This document shows positions 6,841 through 14,966 of a stretch of DNA of 49,417 nucleotides, one piece after another. Within the stretch, counting starts at the first letter, position 1; every line of letters begins with the position of its first letter. A program made the translations under genes and the position numbers. The DNA comes from Synergistota bacterium (GTDB taxonomy: Bacteria; Synergistota; Synergistia; Synergistales; Aminobacteriaceae), in the NCBI GenBank assembly GCA_022704435.1, contig JAKJGK010000003.1, positions 1 through 49,417 of the forward strand, written 5' to 3'. A model generated the notes under the pieces. It worked only from the letters and a program-made list of their open reading frames with translations. It was not told the DNA's origin and did no database searches.

Positions 6841-8967
6841 TCAGATCGCCCCCCCGGCCTCCACCCTGAATCGTCCGACCGAGCGCCTCATCTCCCCGGC
6901 CAGGCCGACCAGCTCGTCCGCCGCAGAGGCGATCTCCGCCGCCATACGACCCTGCTCCTCCATCGAGCGGTTCATTCCCTCGACCTGCTCCGCTATCTCC
7001 GCGCTCGAGCGCGCGACGTGGTCCATACCCGCAGTCATCTCCTCCGCGCTCGCCGACTGCTCCTCCATCACCGCGGCTATCGACTGAACGTTCTCCGTCA
7101 CGGACCCGATCTTATCCACCACGTCGTCTATCGTGGCCTTGGTCTCCTTCGCCCGCTGGACCAGCTTCTCTATCTGACCCACGCTGCTCTTCTGGTCGCT
7201 CCTGGCGTTGTCCGTCTTGCCGGAGATCTCCCCTATCACACGGCCGACCTCGCCCGCGGCGCGGTTGGACTCCTCGGCAAGCTTCCTGACCTCCTCGGCG
7301 ACCACCGCGAACCCCCTGCCCGCCTCGCCCGCGCGGGCAGCCTCTATCGCCGCGTTCAAAGCCAGAAGGTTGGTCTGGTCGGCTATCCCGGCTATGGTGT
7401 CCACGAAACCGGTGATCCCCGCCACGGAGCCGGCAAGGTCGTCCACGGCCTCGCTGACCTTGACTCCGGAGCGCGACACCTCGGCTATCATCCTCACCAT
7501 GTCGTCGAGGGCGGCGCCTCCCTTCTCGGCGGCCCTGGATATCTCCTGGGCGCGCTCGCCGGTCTCGGCGGCGGACTTCGCTCCGGCCTGGGCGCCGCTT
7601 GACACCTCCTCTATCCCTGCGTTGGCCTCCTGGACGGCGCTCGAGGTCTCCTGGGTGTTGCGCACCACCCTGCCGGCGAGGGCGAGGGCCTCCTGGACGG
7701 ACGCGCTGGAGCGCTCCGCGGCCGTGCTCATCTCCTCGGCACGCGTCAGGACGCTGCCCGCGCCGGACAGGATGTTGACGACGGCGTCGGCGGTGCCCTC
7801 TATCATGGCGTTCAGCGCGTCGGCGACGCCGCGGATCTCCTCTATCGTCGTGCGGACGGTCAGGCGGGTGGTGAGGTCGCCGGTGTCGGCCACGCGCCTG
7901 GCCTCGTCGGCCACCCTGCGCAGGGGCCTGGTCAGGCTGCGCGAGAAGAGCAGCACCACCACGATGGAGGCCAGCAGCACCGCGGCTATGCCGATGTAGA
8001 CGGCGCGCCTCATCCCGGTTATGGCCGCCAGGGACTCGGCGGTGTCCGCGGCCGCGGCCACTATGTAGCCGTTGCCCAGGCGGCGGAAGGCTAGCGTCTT
8101 CTCGGCGCCCTCGTAGGCGTAGGAGAACCTGCCCTCGTGCTCGTTCAGCATGGTGTCGGCGAAGGGGGCCAGCGAGCCGCCGGAGACCTCCCTGAATCCT
8201 GGGCCGTCGAAGGCGTGCACGGGGTGGTACAGGAACTTCATGCCGCGGTTGAGCAGCAGGGCGTAGCCGTGGTCGTATATCCTGACCCTCTGGAGCATCT
8301 GCCTGACGAAGGAGAAGTCGAAGGTCATGCCCGCCACGGCGACCACCTTGTCGTCTATCTTGACCGGCATGGCGTAGGTGACCACCTCGGAGCCGTCCTC
8401 CCTGCGGCTGATGTCGCCCCAGTAGGGGGCACCGGTGTCAAGCGCGGACCAGTACCAGGAGGTCGTCTGGTTCTTTCGGTCGATGAGGTCGGAGGGGGAG
8501 AAGGTGTTCTCGTCCAGGTACATGTACAACGAGTTCTCGTCCTTGCGCTCGAAGCCGGCCATGTAGGTCTTGGCGACGCCGAAGATCTCCGGGTTGAATA
8601 TCACGAACAGCCTGCGCGCCTCTCTCGACTGGACGCCCAGGTCGTTGATGAACTTGCTGTTCTGGGCCCCGAACTGCGGGATCACTATGTCGGCGATGTC
8701 GGGGCTGGGCATGTTGGGGAAGCGAGTGGTAATCAGAGCCGACAGCGCCTGCAGAATGCCGTCGAAGCGGTTGAACGTGGCGTCGAGCTCGAACGCTATG
8801 GAGTTTGCGGTGGCGATCTCGTAGTCGTTTACCAGCTTCTGGATGCTGTTGCCCGATATGTTCATCGCGTAGAAGGCTATGCCCCCCACCGACGCCACCA
8901 GGAGCACTATAACCACGGCGAGAATGCGCGCCCCCAGCCTGTTGAACCTGAACAAGTTGACCCTCAT
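6841..8967 (-). CDS. Methyl-accepting chemotaxis protein with a periplasmic Cache-type sensor
   Basis: A 708-residue chemoreceptor. TM1 is at about 12-34. A roughly 280-residue periplasmic domain follows, with Cache-like features ([40 protein letters not shown]), typical of sensors for small organic acids, amines or amino acids. TM2 is at about 318-343 and a HAMP linker at about 344-398 ([20 protein letters not shown]). The cytoplasmic signalling domain contains the hairpin-tip sequence [20 protein letters not shown] strong AAGGAGG site precedes ATG. It is the first gene of the run MCP-cheW-hybrid kinase, 57 nt before cheW. The ligand cannot be told from sequence. Confidence 0.95.
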   Translation of the reverse strand: MRVNLFRFNRLGARILAVVIVLLVASVGGIAFYAMNISGNSIQKLVNDYEIATANSIAFELDATFNRFDGILQALSALITTRFPNMPSPDIADIVIPQFGAQNSKFINDLGVQSREARRLFVIFNPEIFGVAKTYMAGFERKDENSLYMYLDENTFSPSDLIDRKNQTTSWYWSALDTGAPYWGDISRREDGSEVVTYAMPVKIDDKVVAVAGMTFDFSFVRQMLQRVRIYDHGYALLLNRGMKFLYHPVHAFDGPGFREVSGGSLAPFADTMLNEHEGRFSYAYEGAEKTLAFRRLGNGYIVAAAADTAESLAAITGMRRAVYIGIAAVLLASIVVVLLFSRSLTRPLRRVADEARRVADTGDLTTRLTVRTTIEEIRGVADALNAMIEGTADAVVNILSGAGSVLTRAEEMSTAAERSSASVQEALALAGRVVRNTQETSSAVQEANAGIEEVSSGAQAGAKSAAETGERAQEISRAAEKGGAALDDMVRMIAEVSRSGVKVSEAVDDLAGSVAGITGFVDTIAGIADQTNLLALNAAIEAARAGEAGRGFAVVAEEVRKLAEESNRAAGEVGRVIGEISGKTDNARSDQKSSVGQIEKLVQRAKETKATIDDVVDKIGSVTENVQSIAAVMEEQSASAEEMTAGMDHVARSSAEIAEQVEGMNRSMEEQGRMAAEIASAADELVGLAGEMRRSVGRFRVEAGGAI

Positions 8968-9018
8968 CGGTACTACCTCCTTGACTTTCGGGGCCGTATC
9001 GCCGTCCCCGAATAAAGT

Positions 9019-9051
9019 GCCGCGGCCCCCGTAAAGGCCGGAGGCCGCGGC
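9019..9051 (-). terminator. Probable hairpin terminator after the thioesterase gene
   Basis: Perfect 9-bp arms GCCGCGGCC (9019-9027) and GGCCGCGGC (9043-9051) with a 15-nt loop. Read on the minus strand it is followed by ACTTTATT, a weak U-tract. It lies between the thioesterase gene and the MCP gene, so the latter may have its own promoter. Confidence 0.5.
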
Positions 9052-9167
9052 TATCTTGCTCCTCCGGCGGCCCGGCCGTCATCGCCCCCTTGGACGGAAG
9101 ACCCGTGGCTTTGCGTCCCCGCCTTTCGGCGGGTTTGCCCTCTTGCGGATGTCGTCTTCATTTTGCG

Positions 9168-9599
9168 TCAGAGCTTCTGCCTGAGCTCCTTCAGCTGGTT
9201 GGCCCGCTCTTCGCCCCTCTCCTCCAGGCCGATGCGGTTGACAACGGCCCTCTCGTTGACCGCCTTGAACACCACTCCAAGGGCGTCCGAGGCGACGACG
9301 TCGAACAGCAGCCGGTTTCCCCTCAGCTCGCGAAGGGTAGCGGTTACGATCACGGTGGTCCCGATCTTCGCCGGCACATGGTGCTCCAGGTCGAGCCTGC
9401 GCCCTACCGACAGGTAGCCCTCGGGCAGCCTTCCCTCGGTCGCCGCCATCGCGGCCGACACTGCGAGCGACGCGCAGGCCGAAGTCGACAGGTACTGGTT
9501 GAGGTACGGCGAAGAAGTCCCGATCGTGTCGTCGATGTCGACGGTCTTCTTGACCTCGCCCGTCATGCCTGGCTGCAGGAATTCGCTTAAATCGATCAT
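9168..9599 (-). CDS. Hotdog-fold acyl-CoA thioesterase (fluoroacetyl-CoA thioesterase FlK-like family)
   Basis: A 143-residue cytoplasmic protein resembling the FlK-like hotdog family, which hydrolyses short acyl-CoA thioesters. Seen: PGMTGEVKKTVDIDDTIG at the N-terminus, a central hotdog helix region LSTSACASLAVSAAMAATEG, then GYLSVGRRLDLEHHVPAKIG and VTATLRELRGNRLLFDVVA, where the order and spacing match the family. The start at 9599 is chosen over an upstream in-frame ATG at 9698 because GGGGAGGG lies about 8 nt before it and the extra 33 residues do not look like the domain. It is monocistronic, with its own promoter (9746-9774) and a probable terminator. The natural substrate is unknown. 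Confidence 0.82.
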   Translation of the reverse strand: MIDLSEFLQPGMTGEVKKTVDIDDTIGTSSPYLNQYLSTSACASLAVSAAMAATEGRLPEGYLSVGRRLDLEHHVPAKIGTTVIVTATLRELRGNRLLFDVVASDALGVVFKAVNERAVVNRIGLEERGEERANQLKELRQKL

Positions 9600-9745
9600 G
9601 TCCTGATCCCTCCCCTGAGAGTGTTGAATTACGGTCGTCGCTTTGCGGAATCCCTGAATGACGCTGCGCGGGCCCAGGGGGGCGCTCGGCGGTGTCAAGA
9701 CAGATGACGGAGGAGACTTCTTCGATCAGGGGTTCCTCAAGGTGC

Positions 9746-9774
9746 ATTTTACACTATCTCGCTTACAATTGAAA
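9746..9774 (-). promoter_or_regulatory. Promoter for the thioesterase gene
   Basis: On the minus strand TTTCAA (9774-9769), a 17-bp spacer and TAAAAT (9751-9746). The A/T-rich island stands out from the GC-rich surroundings. It gives a leader of roughly 140 nt before the ATG at 9599, in which I see no known riboswitch. Confidence 0.45.
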
Positions 9775-9846
9775 AGCCGCGGAGGAAAGGCCGAGTGGAA
9801 ACGCCGGACCGCGCCGAATCGGCGTGCGACCGCGCGCGCTTTGGTA

Positions 9847-9852
9847 TATACT
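9847..9852 (+). promoter_or_regulatory. Candidate -10 element for the parA operon
   Basis: TATACT inside the A/T-rich TTTGGTATATACTTG, about 42 nt before the parA start. No good -35 box is seen 16-18 bp upstream, so only the -10 is proposed. Confidence 0.35.
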
Positions 9853-9893
9853 TGAACAAATGCGACTATCGTTCGTCTTCGGAGGGATCCTGT

Positions 9894-10661
9894 ATGAAGA
9901 TCGTCGGGTTTTGCAATCTCAAGGGGGGGGTCGGCAAGACGACCGCCTGCCAGAATCTGGCGGTGGCCCTGGCCCGTTCGGGTCTGAGGGTCGCAGCGCT
10001 GGACCTGGATCCGCAGAGCAACCTCACGACGGGGTTCGGGATATCGGTCCCGGAGGAGGGCCCCTACATCTACGACTTCCTGATGGGGGACGCGCCGTTC
10101 CAGGAGGTGAAGACCGCGCGCGAGGGGGTGGACGTGGTGCCCAGCACCCTCGACCTGGCGGTGGCCGAGATGCGGCTGGAGAGCGAGCCCGGACGCGACA
10201 CCCTGCTGAAGGACGCGCTCGAGTCCGCCCCCCTGTCCGACTACGACGCGGTGTTCCTGGACAGCCCGCCTCAGCTCGGCATATTCACTCGGAACGTGCT
10301 GACCGCATGCGAGGAGATAATAGTGCCGCTCGACAGCGAGTTCTACAGCCTCTCCGGCCTGCGGCTTCTGTCGCAGACGGTCGACCTGTACCGCAAGCGT
10401 CTGAACAGAGGGCTTCGGATCTCCGGGGTGCTGTTGACCAGGCACAACCCCAAGATCATAATGAACCGCGAGGTGGAGGCCGAGATCCGCAACCACTTCG
10501 GGGACAGGGTCTTCAACAACTACATTCGGCGCAACATCAGCCTCGTCGAGGCGGGCGGCGCCGGGCTCTCCATCTTCGGCTACGACGAGGGCAGCAACGG
10601 CGCCGCCGACTATGCGGCCGTCGCCGCGGAGCTTCTTGAGAGGTGGAAGAACGATGGCTAA
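9894..10661 (+). CDS. parA: ParA/Soj-family ATPase
   Basis: A 255-residue cytoplasmic P-loop ATPase. The deviant Walker A motif KGGVGKTT (10-17) is near the N-terminus, followed by ALDLDPQSNLTTGFG and the Walker B-like VFLDSPPQLG. ParA proteins form DNA-bound, ATP-dependent dimers that position chromosomes, plasmids or protein clusters. ATG 9894 is chosen because GGAGGG (9881-9886) precedes it by 7 nt; upstream in-frame codons lack such a site. No ParB gene or obvious parS site lies nearby. Instead its last 8 nt overlap the next, unrecognised gene. This and the short length suggest an orphan ParA that positions a cargo rather than a chromosomal ParAB pair, but that is inference. Confidence 0.9.
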   Translation: MKIVGFCNLKGGVGKTTACQNLAVALARSGLRVAALDLDPQSNLTTGFGISVPEEGPYIYDFLMGDAPFQEVKTAREGVDVVPSTLDLAVAEMRLESEPGRDTLLKDALESAPLSDYDAVFLDSPPQLGIFTRNVLTACEEIIVPLDSEFYSLSGLRLLSQTVDLYRKRLNRGLRISGVLLTRHNPKIIMNREVEAEIRNHFGDRVFNNYIRRNISLVEAGGAGLSIFGYDEGSNGAADYAAVAAELLERWKNDG

Positions 10662-11148
10662 AAAGAAGAGGCCCAGCCTGAAGGACTTTCTGGCCACTGG
10701 AATGGTCGACACGGGGGAGGACAGTGCGCCGCGGAAGGTCGAGGCTCCTTCGGAAGGGGTGACGGACGAGGCCGCACGAACCGCGGTCGAGACCGGGTCG
10801 CCGCAGCCCGCCGTCGAGGTCGCGCCGCCGCAGGCCGAGGCGAGGGATCCCGAGCCTGGCGAAGCCGTCCCGTCGGAGCTACGCGACCTGCTCGCGATGC
10901 TGTGTTCGGAGGACAGGAGTACCTGGGAGAGGGTCTTCGCGGCTGCCGAGGCGGAGGTCCTGCCGCTCGACCTGGTCGAGCGCAGGGAGGACTTCCGCAC
11001 GATGGACAGGGCCCGCTTCACCCTGTTCAAGCTGGAGGCGCCGGGGGAGCCGCTGTTCCACGTCCGGACCAGCGTGCAGATACGCGAGCCGCTGACGGCG
11101 CTGATCAAGTGGGACGAGACCGGCAGGGCCTCGGTCTACAGGCCGTGA
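10654..11148 (+). CDS. Unknown 164-residue protein overlapping parA
   Basis: I do not recognise a family. The start (MAKKKRPSLKDFL) is strongly basic. It is followed by a disordered acidic/proline-rich linker (about 20-75, e.g. PQPAVEVAPPQAEARDPEPG) and then a compact part (about 78-164) with LLAMLCSEDRSTWERVFAAA and ALIKWDETGRASVY. It overlaps parA by 8 nt (ATG 10654 within the parA end) with AGGTGGAAG upstream, so the two are translationally coupled. A basic N-terminal tail plus a linker is how ParA-ATPase-stimulating partners (ParB-like or cargo proteins) often begin, so it may be the ParA partner; this is inference. The downstream mntP gene starts 34 nt later. Confidence 0.8.
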   Translation: MAKKKRPSLKDFLATGMVDTGEDSAPRKVEAPSEGVTDEAARTAVETGSPQPAVEVAPPQAEARDPEPGEAVPSELRDLLAMLCSEDRSTWERVFAAAEAEVLPLDLVERREDFRTMDRARFTLFKLEAPGEPLFHVRTSVQIREPLTALIKWDETGRASVYRP

Positions 11149-11182
11149 CGGCGAGCTCGACTTGTGAAAGGTCGCGATTGAA

Positions 11183-11746
11183 TTGTCCCTGGCGGAGACC
11201 CTGCTGATCTCGCTGTCGCTCTCGATGGACGCGTTCGCGGCGTCGCTGGGCATCGGCGCCTGCCTGAGCGGAGCCGCCGCTGCGCCGGCCCTTCGCGTGG
11301 GCGCGGCCTGCGGTGTCTTCCAGTCACTCATGCCTTTGGCGGGCTGCGCACTCGGATGCCGCTTTCTCGACAAGTTATCCGGCTACGACCACTGGGTCGC
11401 CTTCTTCCTGCTCCTGCTGGTGGGCGGCAACATGATGCGCCAGGCCGTCTCCGGGAGAGAGGACTCCTGTCCGCGGGAGGACTCCTCAAGGGGGCTCGCT
11501 CTGCTGCTGGTCGCGGTAGCCACCTCCATCGACGCCCTCGCGGTGGGGCTTGGGTTCTCGGCTATAGGGGCCCCGGTGGCGTTGCTGGCGTCATCGGCGG
11601 GCATCATAACAGCGCTGCTCTGCTTCGCGGGAGTGATGGCGGGCTTTCGCACCGGCGCGCTCCTCGGCGGGAGGGCGGAGTTCGCGGGAGGGCTGGTCCT
11701 GTGCCTGGTGGGCGCGAACATCCTGAGGCTGCACCTGGGCGCGTAG
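11183..11746 (+). CDS. mntP: MntP-like manganese efflux pump
   Basis: A 187-residue inner-membrane protein of the MntP family, which exports Mn2+. Two half-repeats each carry a family acidic motif: LSLSMDAFAASLGIGA near the N-terminus and VATSIDALAVGLGFSAIG in the middle. The aspartates in these (SMDA, SIDA) are the expected metal-path residues. About six hydrophobic helices are visible and the length is standard. The start appears to be TTG at 11183, with AAAGG about 12 nt upstream; initiation may be weak. It lies 34 nt after the parA-partner gene and 14 nt before the GIY-YIG gene. In known bacteria mntP is often controlled by MntR or a yybP-type manganese riboswitch; neither is recognisable here. 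Confidence 0.9.
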   Translation: MSLAETLLISLSLSMDAFAASLGIGACLSGAAAAPALRVGAACGVFQSLMPLAGCALGCRFLDKLSGYDHWVAFFLLLLVGGNMMRQAVSGREDSCPREDSSRGLALLLVAVATSIDALAVGLGFSAIGAPVALLASSAGIITALLCFAGVMAGFRTGALLGGRAEFAGGLVLCLVGANILRLHLGA

Positions 11747-11760
11747 CGCGGGAGGCCTGG

Positions 11761-12009
11761 GTGTACATCCTCAGGTGCTCGGACGGAACCCTGTACACCG
11801 GCTGGACCTACGATACGGTCGCGCGGCTCGGGGCGCACAACTCCGGCAGGGGGGCTAGGTACACCGCGTCTCGTCTCCCTGTCGAGATGGTCTACTGCGA
11901 GCGAGTCCGGTCGAAGAGCGAGGCCTTGAGGCTGGAGCGCGCGATCAAGCGGATGGGGCGCGAGCGCAAGGAGCGCCTCGCGGAGTCCTCCGCTGGGGCG
12001 ACGGGATGA
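11761..12009 (+). CDS. GIY-YIG domain protein (UPF0213-type)
   Basis: An 82-residue stand-alone GIY-YIG nuclease-like domain. It opens with VYILRCSDGTLYTGWTYD, matching the GIY (VYI) and YIG (YTG) halves, then a helix with LGAHNSGRGARYTASR, and ends with the usual EALRLERAIKRMGRERKE segment. Small proteins of this type are common in bacteria and their biochemical role is largely unknown; some bind or cut nucleic acid. The GTG start at 11761 is chosen because GGGAGG lies 5-6 nt upstream. Its stop overlaps the next start (ATGA), showing translational coupling. Confidence 0.88.
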   Translation: MYILRCSDGTLYTGWTYDTVARLGAHNSGRGARYTASRLPVEMVYCERVRSKSEALRLERAIKRMGRERKERLAESSAGATG

Positions 12010-12338
12010 GCCGGCGACGTATGATCGCCCTGCTGCTCCTGTCGGCGCTGGCCCTCTCGGTCGTCCTGTTTCTGCTCAGGTCCCCGGCCCCCGTCGGCGG
12101 GCAACTGAGGGAGAGAGGAGAGATGGCCGTGGCAATAGGCGGAGAGCTGGCGGGCGCGGCCAGGGTCCAGCTCGACATGCTCCCGGCTGAAGACCGGGCC
12201 GAGGTCGAGGAGATGCTTGAAGAGCTGGAGAGAAGTGTGGCCGCGGTGAACGCGCTGCTGCGCGAGGCCCGCCCGGACGAGGCGGCGCTGTCGGCGGCGG
12301 TGGAGCAACTGGAGAGGTCGCTCGAGGCGACGCGATGA
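12006..12338 (+). CDS. Unknown 110-residue membrane-anchored coiled-coil protein
   Basis: No family is recognised. Residues 1-5 are basic (MSRRR), followed by a hydrophobic segment (about 6-24, MIALLLLSALALSVVLFLL), so it is an uncleaved signal anchor or signal peptide. The rest is charged and helical (AEDRAEVEEMLEELERSVAA; LSAAVEQLERSLEATR), with heptad-like spacing. This suggests a small inner-membrane or periplasmic coiled-coil protein. It overlaps the GIY-YIG gene by 4 nt and is followed 12 nt later by another small unknown gene. Confidence 0.72.
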   Translation: MSRRRMIALLLLSALALSVVLFLLRSPAPVGGQLRERGEMAVAIGGELAGAARVQLDMLPAEDRAEVEEMLEELERSVAAVNALLREARPDEAALSAAVEQLERSLEATR

Positions 12339-12350
12339 CGGAGGGGTATA

Positions 12351-12827
12351 ATGACATCGACTAGCGACGCGTCGGCCTTCGCCCGCAGGGTGGCGTGGCT
12401 GCTGGGCAGGTATATGAAGGTGCAGGAGGAGCTGTTCAAGCCCTCCCTGGGCAAGATCCTTCGAATACCGGGGCTGTACCGCCCGGTCGACTACGGGGAG
12501 AACCGGCGCATACTGAAGGAACTCCTGTCCGAGCTGTCCGAGGTAAAGTCGGACATCAGGCGGTTGAGGCCGGGGCAGGAGGAGTCCGTCTCGACCGAGG
12601 ACAGGTTCCTCGGGGTGCTCAGGAGGTACGTCTCTCAGATGGGCGATGCGGTGGAGATGCTGGCGGACATCTGCGGCAGGCTCAAGACCAGGAGCGAGGG
12701 CGGGGTGTACGCGCGGGCGGAATACAAAAGGGACATGGCGGAGCTGCGCGAGGCCCAGAGGAAGCACCTCGACACCGGCGCGGCGCTGAACGAGATGTTG
12801 AAGGAACTGGAGCGGGGGGGCGCGTGA
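12351..12827 (+). CDS. Unknown 158-residue helical cytoplasmic protein
   Basis: No family is recognised. The protein is soluble, highly charged and probably all-helical. It contains YMKVQEELFKPSLGKILRIP, then LLSELSEVKSDIRRLRPGQE and YKRDMAELREAQRKHLDTG, with heptad-like patterns. GGAGGGG precedes ATG 12351 by 5 nt. It is the last gene of the close run starting at parA; a likely terminator hairpin covers its last codons. A role together with the preceding coiled-coil protein is possible but not shown. Confidence 0.75.
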   Translation: MTSTSDASAFARRVAWLLGRYMKVQEELFKPSLGKILRIPGLYRPVDYGENRRILKELLSELSEVKSDIRRLRPGQEESVSTEDRFLGVLRRYVSQMGDAVEMLADICGRLKTRSEGGVYARAEYKRDMAELREAQRKHLDTGAALNEMLKELERGGA

Positions 12828-12849
12828 CGGCTGCCCCGGCGCTCCTTTT
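12809..12849 (+). terminator. Probable terminator or attenuator just before acoA
   Basis: GGAGCGGGGGGGC (12809-12821) pairs with GCCCCGGCGCTCC (12833-12845), 13 bp with two mismatches and an 11-nt loop, followed directly by TTTT. It overlaps the 3' end of the preceding gene and ends at the acoA ribosome-binding site (AAAGGGG, 12850-12856). It therefore could either end the upstream transcript or modulate acoA. Confidence 0.5.
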
Positions 12850-12864
12850 AAAGGGGTGATCTGT

Positions 12865-13869
12865 GTGTGTGCGAAGGCTGCGCGCGGCGGGGAGGGGACC
12901 TCTCCGTCGAAGTACGGCAAGGAGCTGCTGGCCGGCTTCTACAGGACGATGACGACCATCAGGCACTTCGAGCAGACGGTGGAGAAGTGCTTCCTCGAGG
13001 GGGAGATCCCCGGGTTCGTCCACCTGTACATAGGCGAGGAGGCCGTGGCGGCTGGGGTGATGGCCAACCTGCGCGACTCGGACTACATCCAGAGCACGCA
13101 CCGCGGGCACGGCCATGCGATAGCCAAGGGGGCCGACCTCAAGAGGATGATGGCCGAGATATTCGGCAAGAGCACCGGGAGCTGCAAGGGCAAGGGAGGC
13201 TCGATGCACATCGCCGACTTCGGCGTGGGCATGCTGGGGGCCAACGGCGTCGTGGGCGGCGGCTTCACAATAGCGACCGGGGCCGCGCTGGCGCACAAGA
13301 TGCAGGGGACGGACGGGGTGGCGGTCGCCTTCTTCGGGGACGGCGCGTCCAACCGCGGGACCTTCCACGAGGCGGCCAACATGGCCGCGGCGTGGGGACT
13401 GCCCGTGATCTTCGTCTGCGAGAACAACAAATGGGCGTCGACCACGCCCTACCGGACGACGACCTCGGTGGACCACATCGCCGACCGGGCCGCGGGCTAC
13501 GGGATGCCGGGGGTGGTGGTCGACGGCAACGACGTCTTCGCGGTGTACGAGGGGGCGAGGTCCCTCGTGGAGAGGGCGCGCCGCGGGGAGGGCCCCGCGC
13601 TGCTCGAGTGCAAGACCTATCGCATCAAGGGTCACTTCGTGGGGGACCCGGAGAAGTACCGCACGAAGGAGGAGGTCAGGAAAGTCTTCGAGGAGACCGA
13701 CCCGATCCCGCGCTTCGAGAGCGCTGTAGTCAAGGCGAGGGCCCTGACCAGGAAGGAGCTCGACGCCATCGACGGAGAGGCCCGCGAGGCTGTTCGCCTG
13801 GCGCTTGAGTTCGCCCGCACCTCCCCGGAGCCGGAGGAGTCGGCCCTGTTCGAGGGCCTTTACGTTTAA
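12865..13869 (+). CDS. acoA: Acetoin/pyruvate-type 2-oxoacid dehydrogenase E1 component, alpha subunit
   Basis: A 334-residue thiamine-diphosphate-dependent subunit. The ThDP motif begins with GDGASNRGTFHEAANM (about 158-173) and ends in the NN of FVCENNKWAS about 28 residues later. STHRGHGHAIAKGAD and GSMHIAD, common to AcoA/PdhA proteins, are present. With AcoB it decarboxylates or cleaves its substrate and passes the acyl group to lipoate on E2. The family is AcoA-like rather than the larger AceE type; acetoin is the likely substrate, but pyruvate or branched 2-oxoacids cannot be excluded. GTG 12865 fits the AAAGGGG site (8-nt spacing) better than the in-frame GTG 12856, which overlaps it. 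The beta-subunit gene follows 13 nt later. Confidence 0.92.
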   Translation: MCAKAARGGEGTSPSKYGKELLAGFYRTMTTIRHFEQTVEKCFLEGEIPGFVHLYIGEEAVAAGVMANLRDSDYIQSTHRGHGHAIAKGADLKRMMAEIFGKSTGSCKGKGGSMHIADFGVGMLGANGVVGGGFTIATGAALAHKMQGTDGVAVAFFGDGASNRGTFHEAANMAAAWGLPVIFVCENNKWASTTPYRTTTSVDHIADRAAGYGMPGVVVDGNDVFAVYEGARSLVERARRGEGPALLECKTYRIKGHFVGDPEKYRTKEEVRKVFEETDPIPRFESAVVKARALTRKELDAIDGEAREAVRLALEFARTSPEPEESALFEGLYV

Positions 13870-13882
13870 GGCGGTGGACGTG

Positions 13883-14854
13883 ATGAGTACGATCACTTTT
13901 GCTCAGGCAACGCTCGATGCTATGACAGAGGAGATGGCCCGGGACGAGCGCGTGTTCGTCATGGGCGAGGATATTGCCAGGCAGGGCGGGATATTCGGCC
14001 AGTTCAAGGGGCTGGCCGACCGGTTCGGCACCGGGAGGGTGATGGACACGCCCATCAGCGAGACCGCCATAGTCGGCGCCTGCATCGGCTCGGCGCTGGC
14101 GGGGATGAGGCCGGTGGCGGACATGCACTTCGCCGACTTCATAGGCGTCTGCTTCGACGAGGTGCTGAACCAGATGGCCAAGATCTACTACATGTTCGGG
14201 GGGCAGAAGTCCATCCCGATGGTGCTGCGCGCACCGGACGGCCTCGTGAACCAGGCCGCCGCGCAGCACTCGCAGTCGCTGGAGGCCTTCTTCCTGCACA
14301 TACCGGGGCTGAAGGTGGTCGCTCCGTCGAACCCGGCGGACGCCAAGGGGCTGCTCAAGTCGGCGATCCGCGACGACAACCCGGTCATCTATTTCGAGCA
14401 CAAGGCCCTGTTCTCGACGAAGGGGGAGGTCCCCGACGGAGACCACCTCGTCCCGATAGGCAGGGCGAACGTGGTCAGGAAGGGAAGCGACGTCACCCTG
14501 GTGTCCTACTCCATGACGATGAACCACTGCGTCAAGGCGGCGGAGATACTGGCAGGCGAGGGGATCGATGTTGAGCTGATAGACCTTCGGACCATCTCGC
14601 CGCTCGACGTCGGGACCATCCTGGAGTCCGTGGCCAGAACCACCCGGCTGGTCATAGCCCACGAGGCGGTGAAGCAGGGGGGAGTGGGCGCGGAGCTGGC
14701 GGCCATCGTAGCGGAGGAGGCGATCGACTGCCTCGACGCCCCGATCGTGCGTGTCGGTGCCCCATTCACGCCTGTTCCCTTCGCCCGCCCGCTGGAGCGG
14801 GCCTACCGCGTGACCCCGGAGAAGATCGCCGAGGCGGTTCGTTCGGTGATGTAG
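13883..14854 (+). CDS. acoB: Acetoin/pyruvate-type 2-oxoacid dehydrogenase E1 component, beta subunit
   Basis: A 323-residue transketolase-like beta subunit. It starts MSTITFAQATLDAMTEEMAR and shows VFVMGEDIARQGGIFG, DTPISETAIVGACIGSALAG and the substrate-channel region GLVNQAAAQHSQSLEAFF. The C-terminal half has the transketolase C domain (VELIDLRTISPLDVGTI). It forms the E1 heterotetramer with AcoA. ATG 13883 is preceded by AAGGCGG. The next genes are the TRAP transporter, not acoC, which is unusual because E1 beta is normally followed by E2. A 112-nt gap separates it from dctP. Confidence 0.93.
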   Translation: MSTITFAQATLDAMTEEMARDERVFVMGEDIARQGGIFGQFKGLADRFGTGRVMDTPISETAIVGACIGSALAGMRPVADMHFADFIGVCFDEVLNQMAKIYYMFGGQKSIPMVLRAPDGLVNQAAAQHSQSLEAFFLHIPGLKVVAPSNPADAKGLLKSAIRDDNPVIYFEHKALFSTKGEVPDGDHLVPIGRANVVRKGSDVTLVSYSMTMNHCVKAAEILAGEGIDVELIDLRTISPLDVGTILESVARTTRLVIAHEAVKQGGVGAELAAIVAEEAIDCLDAPIVRVGAPFTPVPFARPLERAYRVTPEKIAEAVRSVM

Positions 14855-14966
14855 GGCGTTTTACGGCGCCGGACCGGCCGAGGAGGTGAGTCGGGGGGCG
14901 ACGGGGGGCGCCGAGGGCATATAGTCGTATCAAGTGTCGGAAATCTCAATCTCAGGAGGCGTAAAG

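Noticed and set aside
12346-12351. A perfect TATAAT before the 158-residue gene
   Set aside because: It overlaps the start codon itself (TATAATG), so it could only give a leaderless or non-coding transcript.
14855-14966. Possible sigma54 promoter before dctP, as seen in some aco operons
   Set aside because: No GG-N10-GC element with the TGGCAC/TTGC consensus was found.
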